Assembly (NCBI GenBank): GCA_937873555.1
Contig: CALMWN010000082.1
Location: forward strand, 1-8,477
Direction of reading: 5' to 3'
DNA length: 8,477 nucleotides
DNA from: an uncultured Clostridia bacterium
GTDB taxonomy: Bacteria > Bacillota > Clostridia > Acetivibrionales > CALMWN01
Shown: piece after piece, positions 1 through 7,072 of the stretch
How positions within the stretch are numbered: the first letter of the stretch is position 1
Layout: the number at the start of each line of letters is the position of its first letter
Notes under the pieces: generated by a model
Databases searched by the model: none
Seen by the model: the letters and a program-made list of their open reading frames with translations, nothing else
Told to the model about the DNA's origin: nothing
Program-made: the position numbers and the translations under genes

Positions 1-46
1 AGATTTCTGCCTGTCTCGTGGGCTCGGAGATGTGTATAAGAGACAG
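1..46 (+). other. Untrimmed Illumina Nextera i7 adapter (artefact)
   Basis: These bases are synthetic library sequence. Positions 28-46 are the 19-bp Tn5 mosaic end AGATGTGTATAAGAGACAG. Positions 13-27 are the Nextera read-2 handle GTCTCGTGGGCTCGG. Positions 5-12 (TTCTGCCT) are the reverse complement of AGGCAGAA, the i7 index known as N703. Positions 1-4 (AGAT) match the end of the P7 flow-cell sequence. The four parts are in the exact order of a Nextera i7 primer, so this is not a natural Tn5 or IS50 end. Genomic sequence starts at 47, where the tagmentation cut fell. Confidence 0.98.
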
Positions 47-169
47 AATTATTGCATTAAATGAAGCAATTTAAGCAAAGAAAGCAGCAAAAAATAGCTG
101 TAAAATATTTATAGACATTAATTATTAACCATAGTTGTTGATTTTTTAACGAAGTTTTATATTTTTTTG

Positions 170-198
170 TTGAATGTTTTATTACCTAGTATTATAAT
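170..198 (+). promoter_or_regulatory. Sigma-A-type promoter of hppA
   Basis: A -35 box TTGAAT (170-175) and a perfect -10 box TATAAT (193-198) are separated by the optimal 17 bases. The DNA just upstream is rich in A/T runs, as in an UP element. Transcription would start near 205, giving a leader of about 90 nt before the hppA start. No extended -10 TG is present. No other promoter pair in 47-294 has usable spacing and also lies upstream of the ribosome binding site. Confidence 0.75.
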
Positions 199-224
199 GT
201 ATCCTGGTGTTATTTTTTTTTAAT

Positions 225-246
225 ATCTTCCCATCTGCGGGAGGAT
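225..246 (+). promoter_or_regulatory. Small hairpin in the hppA leader
   Basis: Bases 225-232 pair with 239-246 to form an 8-bp stem containing one G:U pair, closing a six-base loop (ATCTGC). It lies inside the predicted leader, about 20 nt after the likely transcription start and about 30 nt before the Shine-Dalgarno site. It has no proper U-tract after it, so it is not an obvious terminator or attenuator. An mRNA-stabilising 5' hairpin is one possibility. No riboswitch consensus was recognised. Confidence 0.4.
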
Positions 247-294
247 TTACAATATATTTACATACTATTATTTATAAAGGGAGGATGTTCAGTA

Positions 295-2736
295 ATGGAA
301 CAAAACAAAGCTAGGAAAATAGCAAAGGCATCTGTTATAGCTTTATCCAGTGTAATCCTGGTTCTGCTTTTGCCGGTTGTGTCCTTTGCTAGTGAAGCAG
401 ACCTGAAAATACCTGAATTATCAGCATCACAAAACAGTCTGTTGACAATGGGTATAGTGGTTTGCTTGTTGGGAATGGTATTCGGTTATTACCAGTTCCT
501 GAAAGTAAAAAAACTCAAAGCGCATCAGTCAATGCTTGATGTGTCAAACACCATCTTTGAAACCTGCAAAACCTATCTGATTCAGCAGGGTAAATTTTTG
601 GTTATTCTTCTAATCTTCATCGGTGCATGTATTGCTTTCTACTTCGGTTTCCTTCAGAATACAGGGGTTGGTGGAGTAGTACTTATTCTCTGTTGGACAG
701 TTATCGGTATTTTGGGTTCATATGGAGTTGCCTGGTATGGTATCCGCATGAACACTCTGGCAAACAGCCGTATGGCGTTTTCCGCATTGGAAAAGAAGCC
801 GCTCAAGCTTTTAAACATACCTCTGGATGCCGGTATGAGTATCGGTGTATTGCTCATATGCGTTGAGTTGATAATGATGCTTATCATATTCCTTTTTGTT
901 CCCCGTCATCTGGCAGGTGCAAGCTTTATAGGATTTGCAATCGGTGAATCCCTTGGCGCCAGCGCACTTCGTATTGCCGGCGGTATATTCACAAAGATTG
1001 CGGATATAGGCTCCGACCTTATGAAAATCGTATTCAAGATTAAAGAGGATGACCCACGTAACCCTGGTGTTATCGCAGACTGTACCGGAGACAACGCTGG
1101 AGACAGTGTCGGACCTACAGCTGACGGTTTCGAAACCTATGGTGTTACAGGTGTTGCTTTAATCTCCTTCATCGTTCTTGCAGTTGGTACAGCATTACAG
1201 GCTGACCTTCTTACCTGGATATTCGTAATGCGTATATTGATGATTGTAACTTCCATTGTTTCCTTCTACATCAATAAGGCTTTCAGTAGAATGAAATATG
1301 GAAACACTGATGATCTTGATTTTGAACAGCCGCTTACAAACCTCGTATGGATTACTTCCATATTGTCAATCATTGTAACATTTATCCTCAGCTACCTTAT
1401 GATAGGACCCGGCACTGAAGTTGCCGCAAAATCGGCAAACCTCTGGTTGATTCTTTCAATCATCATAAGCTGCGGTACTATAGGCGGTGCTTTGATCCCT
1501 GAATTTACAAAGATATTCACAAGCCCGAAATCAGCTCATGTACAGGAAACCGTTATATCTTCAAGAGAAGGCGGACCTTCATTGAATATACTTGCCGGTT
1601 TGATAGCCGGTAATTTCAGCGCATTCTGGAAGGGCATGGTTTTCTTTGGTCTGATGTTCCTGGCATACTATGCAAGCCAGTTCGGATTGAGTGATGTTAT
1701 GATTTATCCTTCAATATTTGCATTCGGTCTGGTTGCATTCGGATTCCTCGGTATGGGACCTGTTACCATTGCTGTTGACAGCTATGGCCCTGTAACCGAC
1801 AATGCCCAGTCGGTATTTGAACTTTCTCTTATAGAAAGCATTCCTGATGTTGACAAAGAAATAGAAAAGACCTTTGGCTTCAAACCTGATTTTGAAAAAG
1901 CCAAACATTATCTCGAAGCCAATGACGGGGCAGGAAATACATTCAAAGCTACTGCAAAGCCTGTATTGATCGGTACAGCTGTTGTTGGTGCCACAACGAT
2001 GATTTTCTCCCTGATACTGGTTATAAAGAATGTTCTCCAGGTTGAACCTACAACTATATTGAACATTCTTAATCCATACACTATTTTGGGATTCCTCTGC
2101 GGAGGCGCAGTAATATACTGGTTTACAGGTGCTTCTACCCAGGCTGTTTCAACCGGTGCTTACAGAGCTGTGGAATATATCAAGCAAAACATTCAATTGG
2201 ATGAGAATGCCAGCCAGAAAGCGGCTACCGAGAAGTCCAAGGAAGTTGTCAAGATCTGTACCCAGTATGCGCAAGCAGGTATGTTCAACATCTTCATTGC
2301 AATATTCTCATTTGCCCTTGCATTTGCATTCTTCTCCGCTCCGGCAGGTGGAAATGAACCAGTAGCATTCTTTGTATCATACCTTATTTCAATCGCTGTA
2401 TTCGGTTTGTTCCAGGCTGTCTTTATGGCTAATGCCGGCGGCTGCTGGGATAATGCAAAGAAGGTTGTTGAAGTTGACCTGAAGGAAAAAGGCAGTGCGC
2501 TTCACGATGCAACCGTTGTAGGTGATACTGTCGGTGACCCGTTCAAGGATACTTCGTCCGTTGCCTTGAACCCCATCATCAAGTTCACCACCCTCTTCGG
2601 CTTGCTTGCAATGGAAATTGCAATTTCCGAAGCCTTCAGAAGCATTGCTCCTTACATCGGCGCAATATTCTTTGTAGTAGCTCTTGTCTTTGTATGGCGT
2701 TCATTCTACGGTATGAGGATAGGTGCCAAGAGATAA
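295..2736 (+). CDS. hppA: Membrane-bound ion-translocating pyrophosphatase (H+/Na+-PPase), divergent type
   Basis: An integral membrane pump that hydrolyses pyrophosphate to two phosphates and moves H+ and/or Na+ across the cytoplasmic membrane. The family has about 16 transmembrane helices, and the 813-residue product is strongly hydrophobic throughout. Mg-PPi-binding motifs are visible: DIGSDL (237-242), EDDPRNP (251-257), GDNAGD (265-270), AVDSYGPVTDNA (493-504), WDNAKK (718-723) and VVGDTVGDPFKDTS (741-754). E280, in ADGFETY, sits where the ion-gate glutamate of bacterial pumps lies. K551, in GNTFKA, is at the Ala/Lys position where Lys marks K+-independent enzymes. Several motifs differ from the usual forms (GPTADGFETY for GMAADLFETY), pointing to a divergent subgroup. 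Residues 1-32 look like a signal peptide, with possible cleavage after SFA. The start has AGGGAGG ten bases upstream. The gene is monocistronic, between a strong promoter and a strong terminator. The pumped ion cannot be decided here. Confidence 0.95.
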   Translation: MEQNKARKIAKASVIALSSVILVLLLPVVSFASEADLKIPELSASQNSLLTMGIVVCLLGMVFGYYQFLKVKKLKAHQSMLDVSNTIFETCKTYLIQQGKFLVILLIFIGACIAFYFGFLQNTGVGGVVLILCWTVIGILGSYGVAWYGIRMNTLANSRMAFSALEKKPLKLLNIPLDAGMSIGVLLICVELIMMLIIFLFVPRHLAGASFIGFAIGESLGASALRIAGGIFTKIADIGSDLMKIVFKIKEDDPRNPGVIADCTGDNAGDSVGPTADGFETYGVTGVALISFIVLAVGTALQADLLTWIFVMRILMIVTSIVSFYINKAFSRMKYGNTDDLDFEQPLTNLVWITSILSIIVTFILSYLMIGPGTEVAAKSANLWLILSIIISCGTIGGALIPEFTKIFTSPKSAHVQETVISSREGGPSLNILAGLIAGNFSAFWKGMVFFGLMFLAYYASQFGLSDVMIYPSIFAFGLVAFGFLGMGPVTIAVDSYGPVTDNAQSVFELSLIESIPDVDKEIEKTFGFKPDFEKAKHYLEANDGAGNTFKATAKPVLIGTAVVGATTMIFSLILVIKNVLQVEPTTILNILNPYTILGFLCGGAVIYWFTGASTQAVSTGAYRAVEYIKQNIQLDENASQKAATEKSKEVVKICTQYAQAGMFNIFIAIFSFALAFAFFSAPAGGNEPVAFFVSYLISIAVFGLFQAVFMANAGGCWDNAKKVVEVDLKEKGSALHDATVVGDTVGDPFKDTSSVALNPIIKFTTLFGLLAMEIAISEAFRSIAPYIGAIFFVVALVFVWRSFYGMRIGAKR

Positions 2737-2750
2737 TATTCAAAGGTTTT

Positions 2751-2793
2751 AAACCTCACAAAAGTTAACTTTTGTGAGGTTTATTTTTTTTTG
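2751..2793 (+). terminator. Rho-independent terminator of hppA
   Basis: The arm TAAACCTCACAAAAGTT (2751-2767) is followed directly by its exact reverse complement (2768-2784). This gives a perfect 34-bp palindrome that can fold with a TTAA loop, and nine T residues follow (2785-2793). It begins 14 bases after the hppA stop codon. On the opposite strand the stem is followed by only three T-equivalents, so it should act mainly on + strand transcripts. Confidence 0.95.
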
Positions 2794-2809
2794 TAATTAA
2801 TATATAATA
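2781..2809 (+). promoter_or_regulatory. Possible promoter of the hprK operon
   Basis: A perfect -10 box TATAAT lies at 2804-2809. The best-spaced -35 candidate is TTTATT at 2781-2786, 17 bases upstream and only three of six matches to consensus. It overlaps the right arm and T-tract of the hppA terminator. Transcription would start near 2816, giving a leader of about 50 nt. The need for a new start after the terminator supports it, but the weak -35 suggests low activity or help from an activator. Confidence 0.4.
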
Positions 2810-2853
2810 TTTTTTTAGTAGACTTTATGTGTTATTTTATGAATAAGTGTTGT

Positions 2854-2858
2854 GGGGG
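2854..2858 (+). promoter_or_regulatory. Ribosome binding site fixing the hprK start
   Basis: GGGGG at 2854-2858 lies seven bases before the ATG at 2866. In-frame ATGs at 2827 and 2839 have only A/T-rich sequence without a Shine-Dalgarno match ahead of them, so they are poor starts. Confidence 0.7.
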
Positions 2859-2865
2859 TCCTATT

Positions 2866-3789
2866 ATGTTTACTGTTACACTTAAGGAAATAGTTGATGA
2901 GTTCCAGCTTGAGGATGTAAGTGACAATAAAAGGCTGGAGGATATTCTGGTCACAACTTCGGATATAAACAGACCGGGGCTTCAAATCGCGGGATATTTC
3001 GAGTATTTTGGAAAAGACAGAATACAAATCATTGGAAAAGGAGAAACTGCATATTTGCAGGGGCTATCACCGGAAGAAAGGTATGTGAGGCTTGACGACT
3101 ATTTCAGTCATGGTTTTCCATGCATTGTTGTTGCCAGAGGACTGGAGATATTCCCGGAAATGCTGGAGATGGCCCGGAAATATGACATACCGCTCTTGAA
3201 AACGGGAGATGTAACTTCCAGGTTCATGAGCGGGCTTATAAGCTACCTGAATGTACAGCTTGCACCAAGGATTACCAAGCATGGCGTTCTTGTGGAAGTG
3301 TATGGTGAAGGCATACTTATACTGGGAGAGAGCGGAGTCGGTAAGAGCGAGACTGCTCTGGAGCTCGTAAAAAGAGGGCACAGACTTGTCGCAGACGATG
3401 TGGTGGAGATAAGGAAAGTTTCGGATAAGACGCTTGTAGGGACTGCTCCGGATATTATAAGGCATTTTATAGAAATTAGAGGCATAGGAATACTCGATGT
3501 CAAAAATCTATATGGGGTTGGTTCCGTAAAGGTGACAGAGAATATAAACCTTGTAATACATCTGGAGCTCTGGAATGAAAAGAAACAATACGACAGACTT
3601 GGCCTTGTTGATGAATATACCGATATACTGGGAATAATGGTACCGTCACTGAATATTCCCGTAAGGCCTGGCAGAAACCTCGCCATTATCGTAGAGGTGG
3701 CTGCAATGAACAACAGGCAGAAAACCATGGGTTATAATGCTGCCAAGGTATTGAATGAAAGAGTCCTCGGCGAAATCAGCAAGGGTTGA
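2866..3789 (+). CDS. hprK: HPr kinase/phosphorylase
   Basis: A cytoplasmic bifunctional enzyme that phosphorylates the PTS protein HPr on Ser46 when glycolytic intermediates are high, and removes that phosphate by phosphorolysis, forming pyrophosphate. P-Ser-HPr is the co-effector of CcpA in carbon catabolite repression. From ATG 2866 the product has 307 residues, close to the usual 310. The N-terminal regulatory domain (about 1-130) is followed by the kinase domain with H139, the Walker A GESGVGKS (154-161, K160), the acidic pair D177-D178, the family signature EIRGIGILDV (203-212, E203) and R244. These match the active-site set known from Lactobacillus and Bacillus HprK, so the enzyme looks intact. 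Starting 13 codons earlier would add MCYFMNKCCGGPI, which is not family-like. It is the first gene of the second transcription unit. HPr and CcpA genes are not in the window. Confidence 0.96.
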   Translation: MFTVTLKEIVDEFQLEDVSDNKRLEDILVTTSDINRPGLQIAGYFEYFGKDRIQIIGKGETAYLQGLSPEERYVRLDDYFSHGFPCIVVARGLEIFPEMLEMARKYDIPLLKTGDVTSRFMSGLISYLNVQLAPRITKHGVLVEVYGEGILILGESGVGKSETALELVKRGHRLVADDVVEIRKVSDKTLVGTAPDIIRHFIEIRGIGILDVKNLYGVGSVKVTENINLVIHLELWNEKKQYDRLGLVDEYTDILGIMVPSLNIPVRPGRNLAIIVEVAAMNNRQKTMGYNAAKVLNERVLGEISKG

Positions 3790-3847
3790 TGTAAAAGTAC
3801 TACTAACTGAAGAGCTGTTGCAGTAAAATATATATATAAAAGATAAT

Positions 3848-3853
3848 GGGGAG
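3848..3853 (+). promoter_or_regulatory. Ribosome binding site fixing the TTG start of murB
   Basis: GGGGAG at 3848-3853 stands nine bases before TTG 3863. No in-frame ATG or GTG lies near it, and the next in-frame ATG is 24 codons further on, which would remove conserved N-terminal residues. Confidence 0.7.
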
Positions 3854-3862
3854 CTGTGGCTA

Positions 3863-4777
3863 TTGAATAAAGAGCTGGATTCCGGCTTGATACGGGAAAT
3901 TGTGGGAGCGGAAAATATAAGGCTTAACGAGTCCATGAAGAATCATACCTCCTTCAGGCTGGGAGGGCCGGCTGATATATTGGTCATGCCTGACAGCAGA
4001 GAAAGCCTTGGCAGGGTATTAAGCTTTTGCAAAAGCTTGGGGATGCCGGTCCTTGTGATAGGAAACGGTACAAACCTGATAGTCAGGGACAAAGGTATAA
4101 GAGGCGTTGTAATTAAAATATACGACAGGTTTAACAAGGTTGCCGTGAGGGAAAATATTATTGAGGCAGAAGCGGGCCTGCTGCTTTCAAGGGTTTCCAA
4201 CATTGCATTGGAGAACGGTCTGTCGGGTCTTGAGTTTGCTTCCGGGATACCGGGCACCCTGGGAGGGGCAGTAGTAATGAATGCCGGTGCGTATGGACCT
4301 GAAATGAAGGATGTTGTGGTCAATACCGAATACATGGATATGGACGGGAATATAAGGGAGCTTCACGGAGAGCAGCATAAATTCGGCTACCGCACGAGTG
4401 TGCTGCAAAAAGAGCCGGGAGTGGTTTTAAATACACAGCTGCAGTTGAAAAGCGGAAACAGGCAGGAAATAAAAGCAATGATGAATGATCTGAACAAAAG
4501 GAGAAAAGAAAGGCAGCCTCTGGAAATGCCGAGTGCAGGCAGCGTTTTCAGGCGGCCGGAGGGATATTTTGCCGGCAAGCTGATAGAAGATTGCGGACTT
4601 AAAGGCTTCAGAATCGGAGGAGCCGAGGTATCACAAAAGCATGCCGGGTTTATTGTAAACACAGGAAATGCGAGTGCAAGGGACGTGGTTAATCTCATCG
4701 GTCATATTCAGGCAAGTGTTAAAACAAAATTCGGAGTTGAACTGGAAACAGAGGTCAAGATAGTCGGAGAGGAATAA
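3863..4777 (+). CDS. murB: UDP-N-acetylenolpyruvoylglucosamine reductase (MurB)
   Basis: A cytoplasmic FAD enzyme that uses NADPH to reduce UDP-GlcNAc-enolpyruvate to UDP-N-acetylmuramate, the second committed step of peptidoglycan synthesis. The 304-residue length and the motif order fit the short, type II MurB of Gram-positives. FAD-domain motifs are SFRLGGPAD (30-38), VIGNGTNLIV (65-74) and GIPGTLGGAVVMNAGAYG (128-145). The substrate-side motif YRTS is at 176-179. SAGSVFRRP (224-232) contains the expected proton-donor serine S227, and the C-terminal LETEV (294-298) carries the expected catalytic glutamate, probably E297. Translation starts at TTG, which may keep expression modest. It lies 73 bases after hprK with no terminator between, and 16 bases before rapZ, which supports co-transcription. 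Confidence 0.96.
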   Translation: MNKELDSGLIREIVGAENIRLNESMKNHTSFRLGGPADILVMPDSRESLGRVLSFCKSLGMPVLVIGNGTNLIVRDKGIRGVVIKIYDRFNKVAVRENIIEAEAGLLLSRVSNIALENGLSGLEFASGIPGTLGGAVVMNAGAYGPEMKDVVVNTEYMDMDGNIRELHGEQHKFGYRTSVLQKEPGVVLNTQLQLKSGNRQEIKAMMNDLNKRRKERQPLEMPSAGSVFRRPEGYFAGKLIEDCGLKGFRIGGAEVSQKHAGFIVNTGNASARDVVNLIGHIQASVKTKFGVELETEVKIVGEE

Positions 4778-4793
4778 AAAGCAGGGGGTACAA

Positions 4794-5669
4794 ATGGAGT
4801 TTGTGATAATTACAGGTTTATCTGGAGCAGGTAAAAGCCAGGTGGTCAAATTTATGGAGGACCTTGGCTACTTTTGCGTTGACAATCTTCCTCCTGCATT
4901 GATTCCTAAATTTGCGGAAATATGCGTACAGGCAAATGGAAAGATGGATAAGGTTGCTTTAGTCATGGATATAAGAGGAAGAGAACTTTTTAATGATCTC
5001 TCCTATGGCCTTGGTGCCCTCAAGGAAGCAGGCTTTTCATATAAAATACTGTATCTGGAGGCATCCGATCAGGCCTTGATCAAAAGATTCAAGGAAAGCC
5101 GGAGGATACACCCTCTTGCTCCGGAAGGCAGGCTTATAAGAGGCATAATTGAGGAAAGGAACATCCTTAAGGAAATAAGAAACAAGGCCCATCACATAAT
5201 AGACACATCAAATCTCACAACAAGGCAGTTAAAGGAGCATATTTCAAAAATATTCACATCAGGCGAGCAGCTTGAGGGTATGCTGATCAACATAATATCC
5301 TTTGGCTTCAAATACGGTATTCCGATAGAATGTGACCTTGCCTTCGACGTGAGGTTTATACCCAATCCCTATTATATAGATTCATTGAAAAGGTACAACG
5401 GCAAGAATGAAAATGTCAGGGACTATGTTTTAAAGAACGGGGAAACCATCAAGTTTATGTCAAAACTTAATGATATGCTGGAATTTCTCATTCCGAATTA
5501 TATAAAGGAAGGAAAATCCCAGCTGGTCATAGGGATAGGCTGCACAGGAGGGAAGCATAGATCTGTTGCCATAGCGGATTCTTTGCATAAAGCCCTTACT
5601 GAAAAACAATACAGGGTTGTCATAGACCACCGGGATATTGACAAGGATAACAGGAGTGCAGGCAAATGA
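4794..5669 (+). CDS. rapZ: RapZ/YvcJ-family P-loop nucleotide-binding protein
   Basis: Homologue of B. subtilis YvcJ, a nucleotide-binding protein with NTPase activity, and of E. coli RapZ, an adaptor that senses glucosamine-6-phosphate and directs decay of the small RNA GlmZ. The RNA role is not established in Firmicutes and should not be assumed here. The 291-residue product has a Walker A GLSGAGKS (8-15), CVDNLPP (28-34), MDIRGR (58-63) and RFKESRRIHPL (98-108) in the N-terminal kinase-like domain. The C-terminal domain carries the family mark GCTGGKHRSV (249-258). Length and motifs are complete. AGGGGG (4783-4788) lies five bases before the ATG. Its stop overlaps the yvcK start as ATGA, suggesting translational coupling. 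Confidence 0.95.
   Translation: MEFVIITGLSGAGKSQVVKFMEDLGYFCVDNLPPALIPKFAEICVQANGKMDKVALVMDIRGRELFNDLSYGLGALKEAGFSYKILYLEASDQALIKRFKESRRIHPLAPEGRLIRGIIEERNILKEIRNKAHHIIDTSNLTTRQLKEHISKIFTSGEQLEGMLINIISFGFKYGIPIECDLAFDVRFIPNPYYIDSLKRYNGKNENVRDYVLKNGETIKFMSKLNDMLEFLIPNYIKEGKSQLVIGIGCTGGKHRSVAIADSLHKALTEKQYRVVIDHRDIDKDNRSAGK
5652..5656 (+). promoter_or_regulatory. Ribosome binding site of yvcK inside rapZ
   Basis: AGGAG at 5652-5656 lies nine bases before ATG 5666, within the last codons of rapZ. It supports 5666 over the next in-frame ATG (5675), which has only a weak AGG twelve bases upstream. Confidence 0.65.
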
Positions 5670-7015
5670 GGATAATGGATTGGTTCAGACCCGGTATTAT
5701 GATAAAACGCTGGATATTCCTCGGCATACTGGGTATCGCAAGTATCAGCTTCGGGCTGTCTTTCATCTTCAGAGATATTTATCACAGCATGATAGAAGTT
5801 ATTCTATCGGGCTTTCTTGTCATTTCAGGCTGTGTTTTTATTATTTTGTCTGTCAAGTATGTTGTTAAGACATTTTTTCATCTGATTTCCAACAGCGGAT
5901 TCAAAATATCACTGGATTCTGACAGGTTAAGCAGCATGCTAATCGAAAAAAGAATTTTGATAAAAGGTCCCAAGATCGTTGCCATTGGCGGAGGTACCGG
6001 ACTGTCAACCATGCTCAGGGGGTTGAAATCATACAGCTCCAATATCACTGCCATTGTAACGGTAGCGGATGATGGCGGGGGATCGGGAGTTCTACGGAGC
6101 GATCTGGGCATTCTGCCTCCCGGGGACATAAGAAACTGTGTACTTGCATTGGCCGATACCGAGCCGATAATGGAGAAGCTCCTTCAATACCGGTTTGAAG
6201 ACGGTATGCTCAAAGGGCAGAGTTTCGGAAATCTGTTTCTGGCAGCCATGAACGGCATATCCTCAGGCTTCGAGGAAGCAGTGAGGAAAATGAGCGACGT
6301 CCTTGCGGTAACAGGCCGGGTATTGCCTGTTACCCTGGAAAATGTAAAGCTCTATGCGGAACTGGAGGATGGAACTGTTGTATGCGGTGAATCAAATATT
6401 GGAAAGCATAACACCTTTCATCCCGGAAGAATCAACAGGGTTTATCTTGAACCGAAGAGCATCAAGCCCCTGAGGGATGCTCTGGAAGCTATAAATGAGG
6501 CGGATGCGGTGATTCTGGGGCCGGGGAGCCTGTACACAAGTGTAATTCCAAACCTGCTTGTGGGTAAGGTGTGTGAAGCCCTGATAAACTCAAATGCTGC
6601 CAAGATTTATGTTTGCAACGTGATGACACAGCCCGGCGAAACTGACGGTTATACAGTATCCGACCATATAAAAGCCATCGAGCAGCATTCATACTCCGGA
6701 ATAATTGATTATTGCATAGTCAATAAATCCGACGTCCCGGAGAGTATTAAGAAGAAGTACAGTGATGACGGAGCTCAAACGGTAGAGGTTGACGTGAGGA
6801 AGCTGACCGATGAGGGAGTACGGATACTGGAGGGTGATTTTGTCAGTTTGAGGAACGGACTTGTAAGGCATAATCCAAAGAAACTGGCAGAAACTATTAT
6901 CGATCTTGTTGCTGAAGTAGTGCTTGCAAAAGATAAAAAGAGAATTATTGATTATTACTATATCAAGGACAGATTGAAAAAGACTAATGGAAAGAAGACA
7001 GTAAACAATGATTGA
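5666..7015 (+). CDS. yvcK: YvcK-family (CofD-like) protein with N-terminal membrane anchor
   Basis: In B. subtilis, YvcK is needed for growth on gluconeogenic carbon sources and for normal cell shape, and it binds UDP-sugars; mycobacteria have the homologue CuvA. Its fold resembles the 2-phospho-L-lactate transferase CofD, but no such reaction is implied here. The conserved core begins near residue 103: AIGGGTGLS (106-114), VADDGGGSG (133-141) and PPGDIRNC (151-158), followed by QSFGNLFLAAM and GPGSLYTSVIPNLLVGK. Ahead of it are about 100 extra residues with two hydrophobic helices, about 16-35 and 43-67, then a short linker. The total of 449 residues compares with a little over 300 for the soluble B. 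subtilis form. With a basic N-terminus (RPGIMIKR), both termini are probably cytoplasmic. It overlaps rapZ by four bases. Confidence 0.94.
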   Translation: MRIMDWFRPGIMIKRWIFLGILGIASISFGLSFIFRDIYHSMIEVILSGFLVISGCVFIILSVKYVVKTFFHLISNSGFKISLDSDRLSSMLIEKRILIKGPKIVAIGGGTGLSTMLRGLKSYSSNITAIVTVADDGGGSGVLRSDLGILPPGDIRNCVLALADTEPIMEKLLQYRFEDGMLKGQSFGNLFLAAMNGISSGFEEAVRKMSDVLAVTGRVLPVTLENVKLYAELEDGTVVCGESNIGKHNTFHPGRINRVYLEPKSIKPLRDALEAINEADAVILGPGSLYTSVIPNLLVGKVCEALINSNAAKIYVCNVMTQPGETDGYTVSDHIKAIEQHSYSGIIDYCIVNKSDVPESIKKKYSDDGAQTVEVDVRKLTDEGVRILEGDFVSLRNGLVRHNPKKLAETIIDLVAEVVLAKDKKRIIDYYYIKDRLKKTNGKKTVNND

Positions 7016-7053
7016 TTGAAGCTTTTGCTGTGATTCTTATACCATGAACCTGT

Positions 7054-7060
7054 AAAGGAG
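7054..7060 (+). promoter_or_regulatory. Ribosome binding site of the debranching-enzyme gene
   Basis: AAAGGAG at 7054-7060 lies twelve bases before ATG 7073. The spacing is slightly long, but no better start lies closer, and the protein aligns with its family from the first residues. Confidence 0.55.
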
Positions 7061-7072
7061 CAGAGAAAGCTT

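Noticed and set aside
28..46. Tn5 mosaic end as sign of a natural transposon
   Set aside because: It is preceded by the Nextera handle, an i7 index and the P7 tail, which occur only in synthetic library adapters.
48..74. Short open stretch ending in TAA (IIALNEAI) as the C-terminus of a truncated upstream gene
   Set aside because: Eight codons directly after the adapter cannot be assigned to any family or tested for coding character.
246..278. Second promoter close to hppA (TTTACA with TATAAA)
   Set aside because: Spacings are 10 or 21 bases, and the start point would fall beyond the ribosome binding site.
3243..3728. 161-codon minus-strand frame inside hprK
   Set aside because: It lies opposite conserved hprK motifs, has no ribosome binding site or family features, and is serine-rich low-complexity as expected for an antisense shadow.
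3818..3847. Possible promoter TTGCAG-18-GATAAT before murB
   Set aside because: The -10 box adjoins the murB ribosome binding site, so a transcript would start after the Shine-Dalgarno sequence.
7016..7043. Possible promoter TTGAAG-16-TATACC before the debranching-enzyme gene
   Set aside because: Both boxes are weak matches and no terminator separates yvcK from the gene, so co-transcription is the simpler reading.
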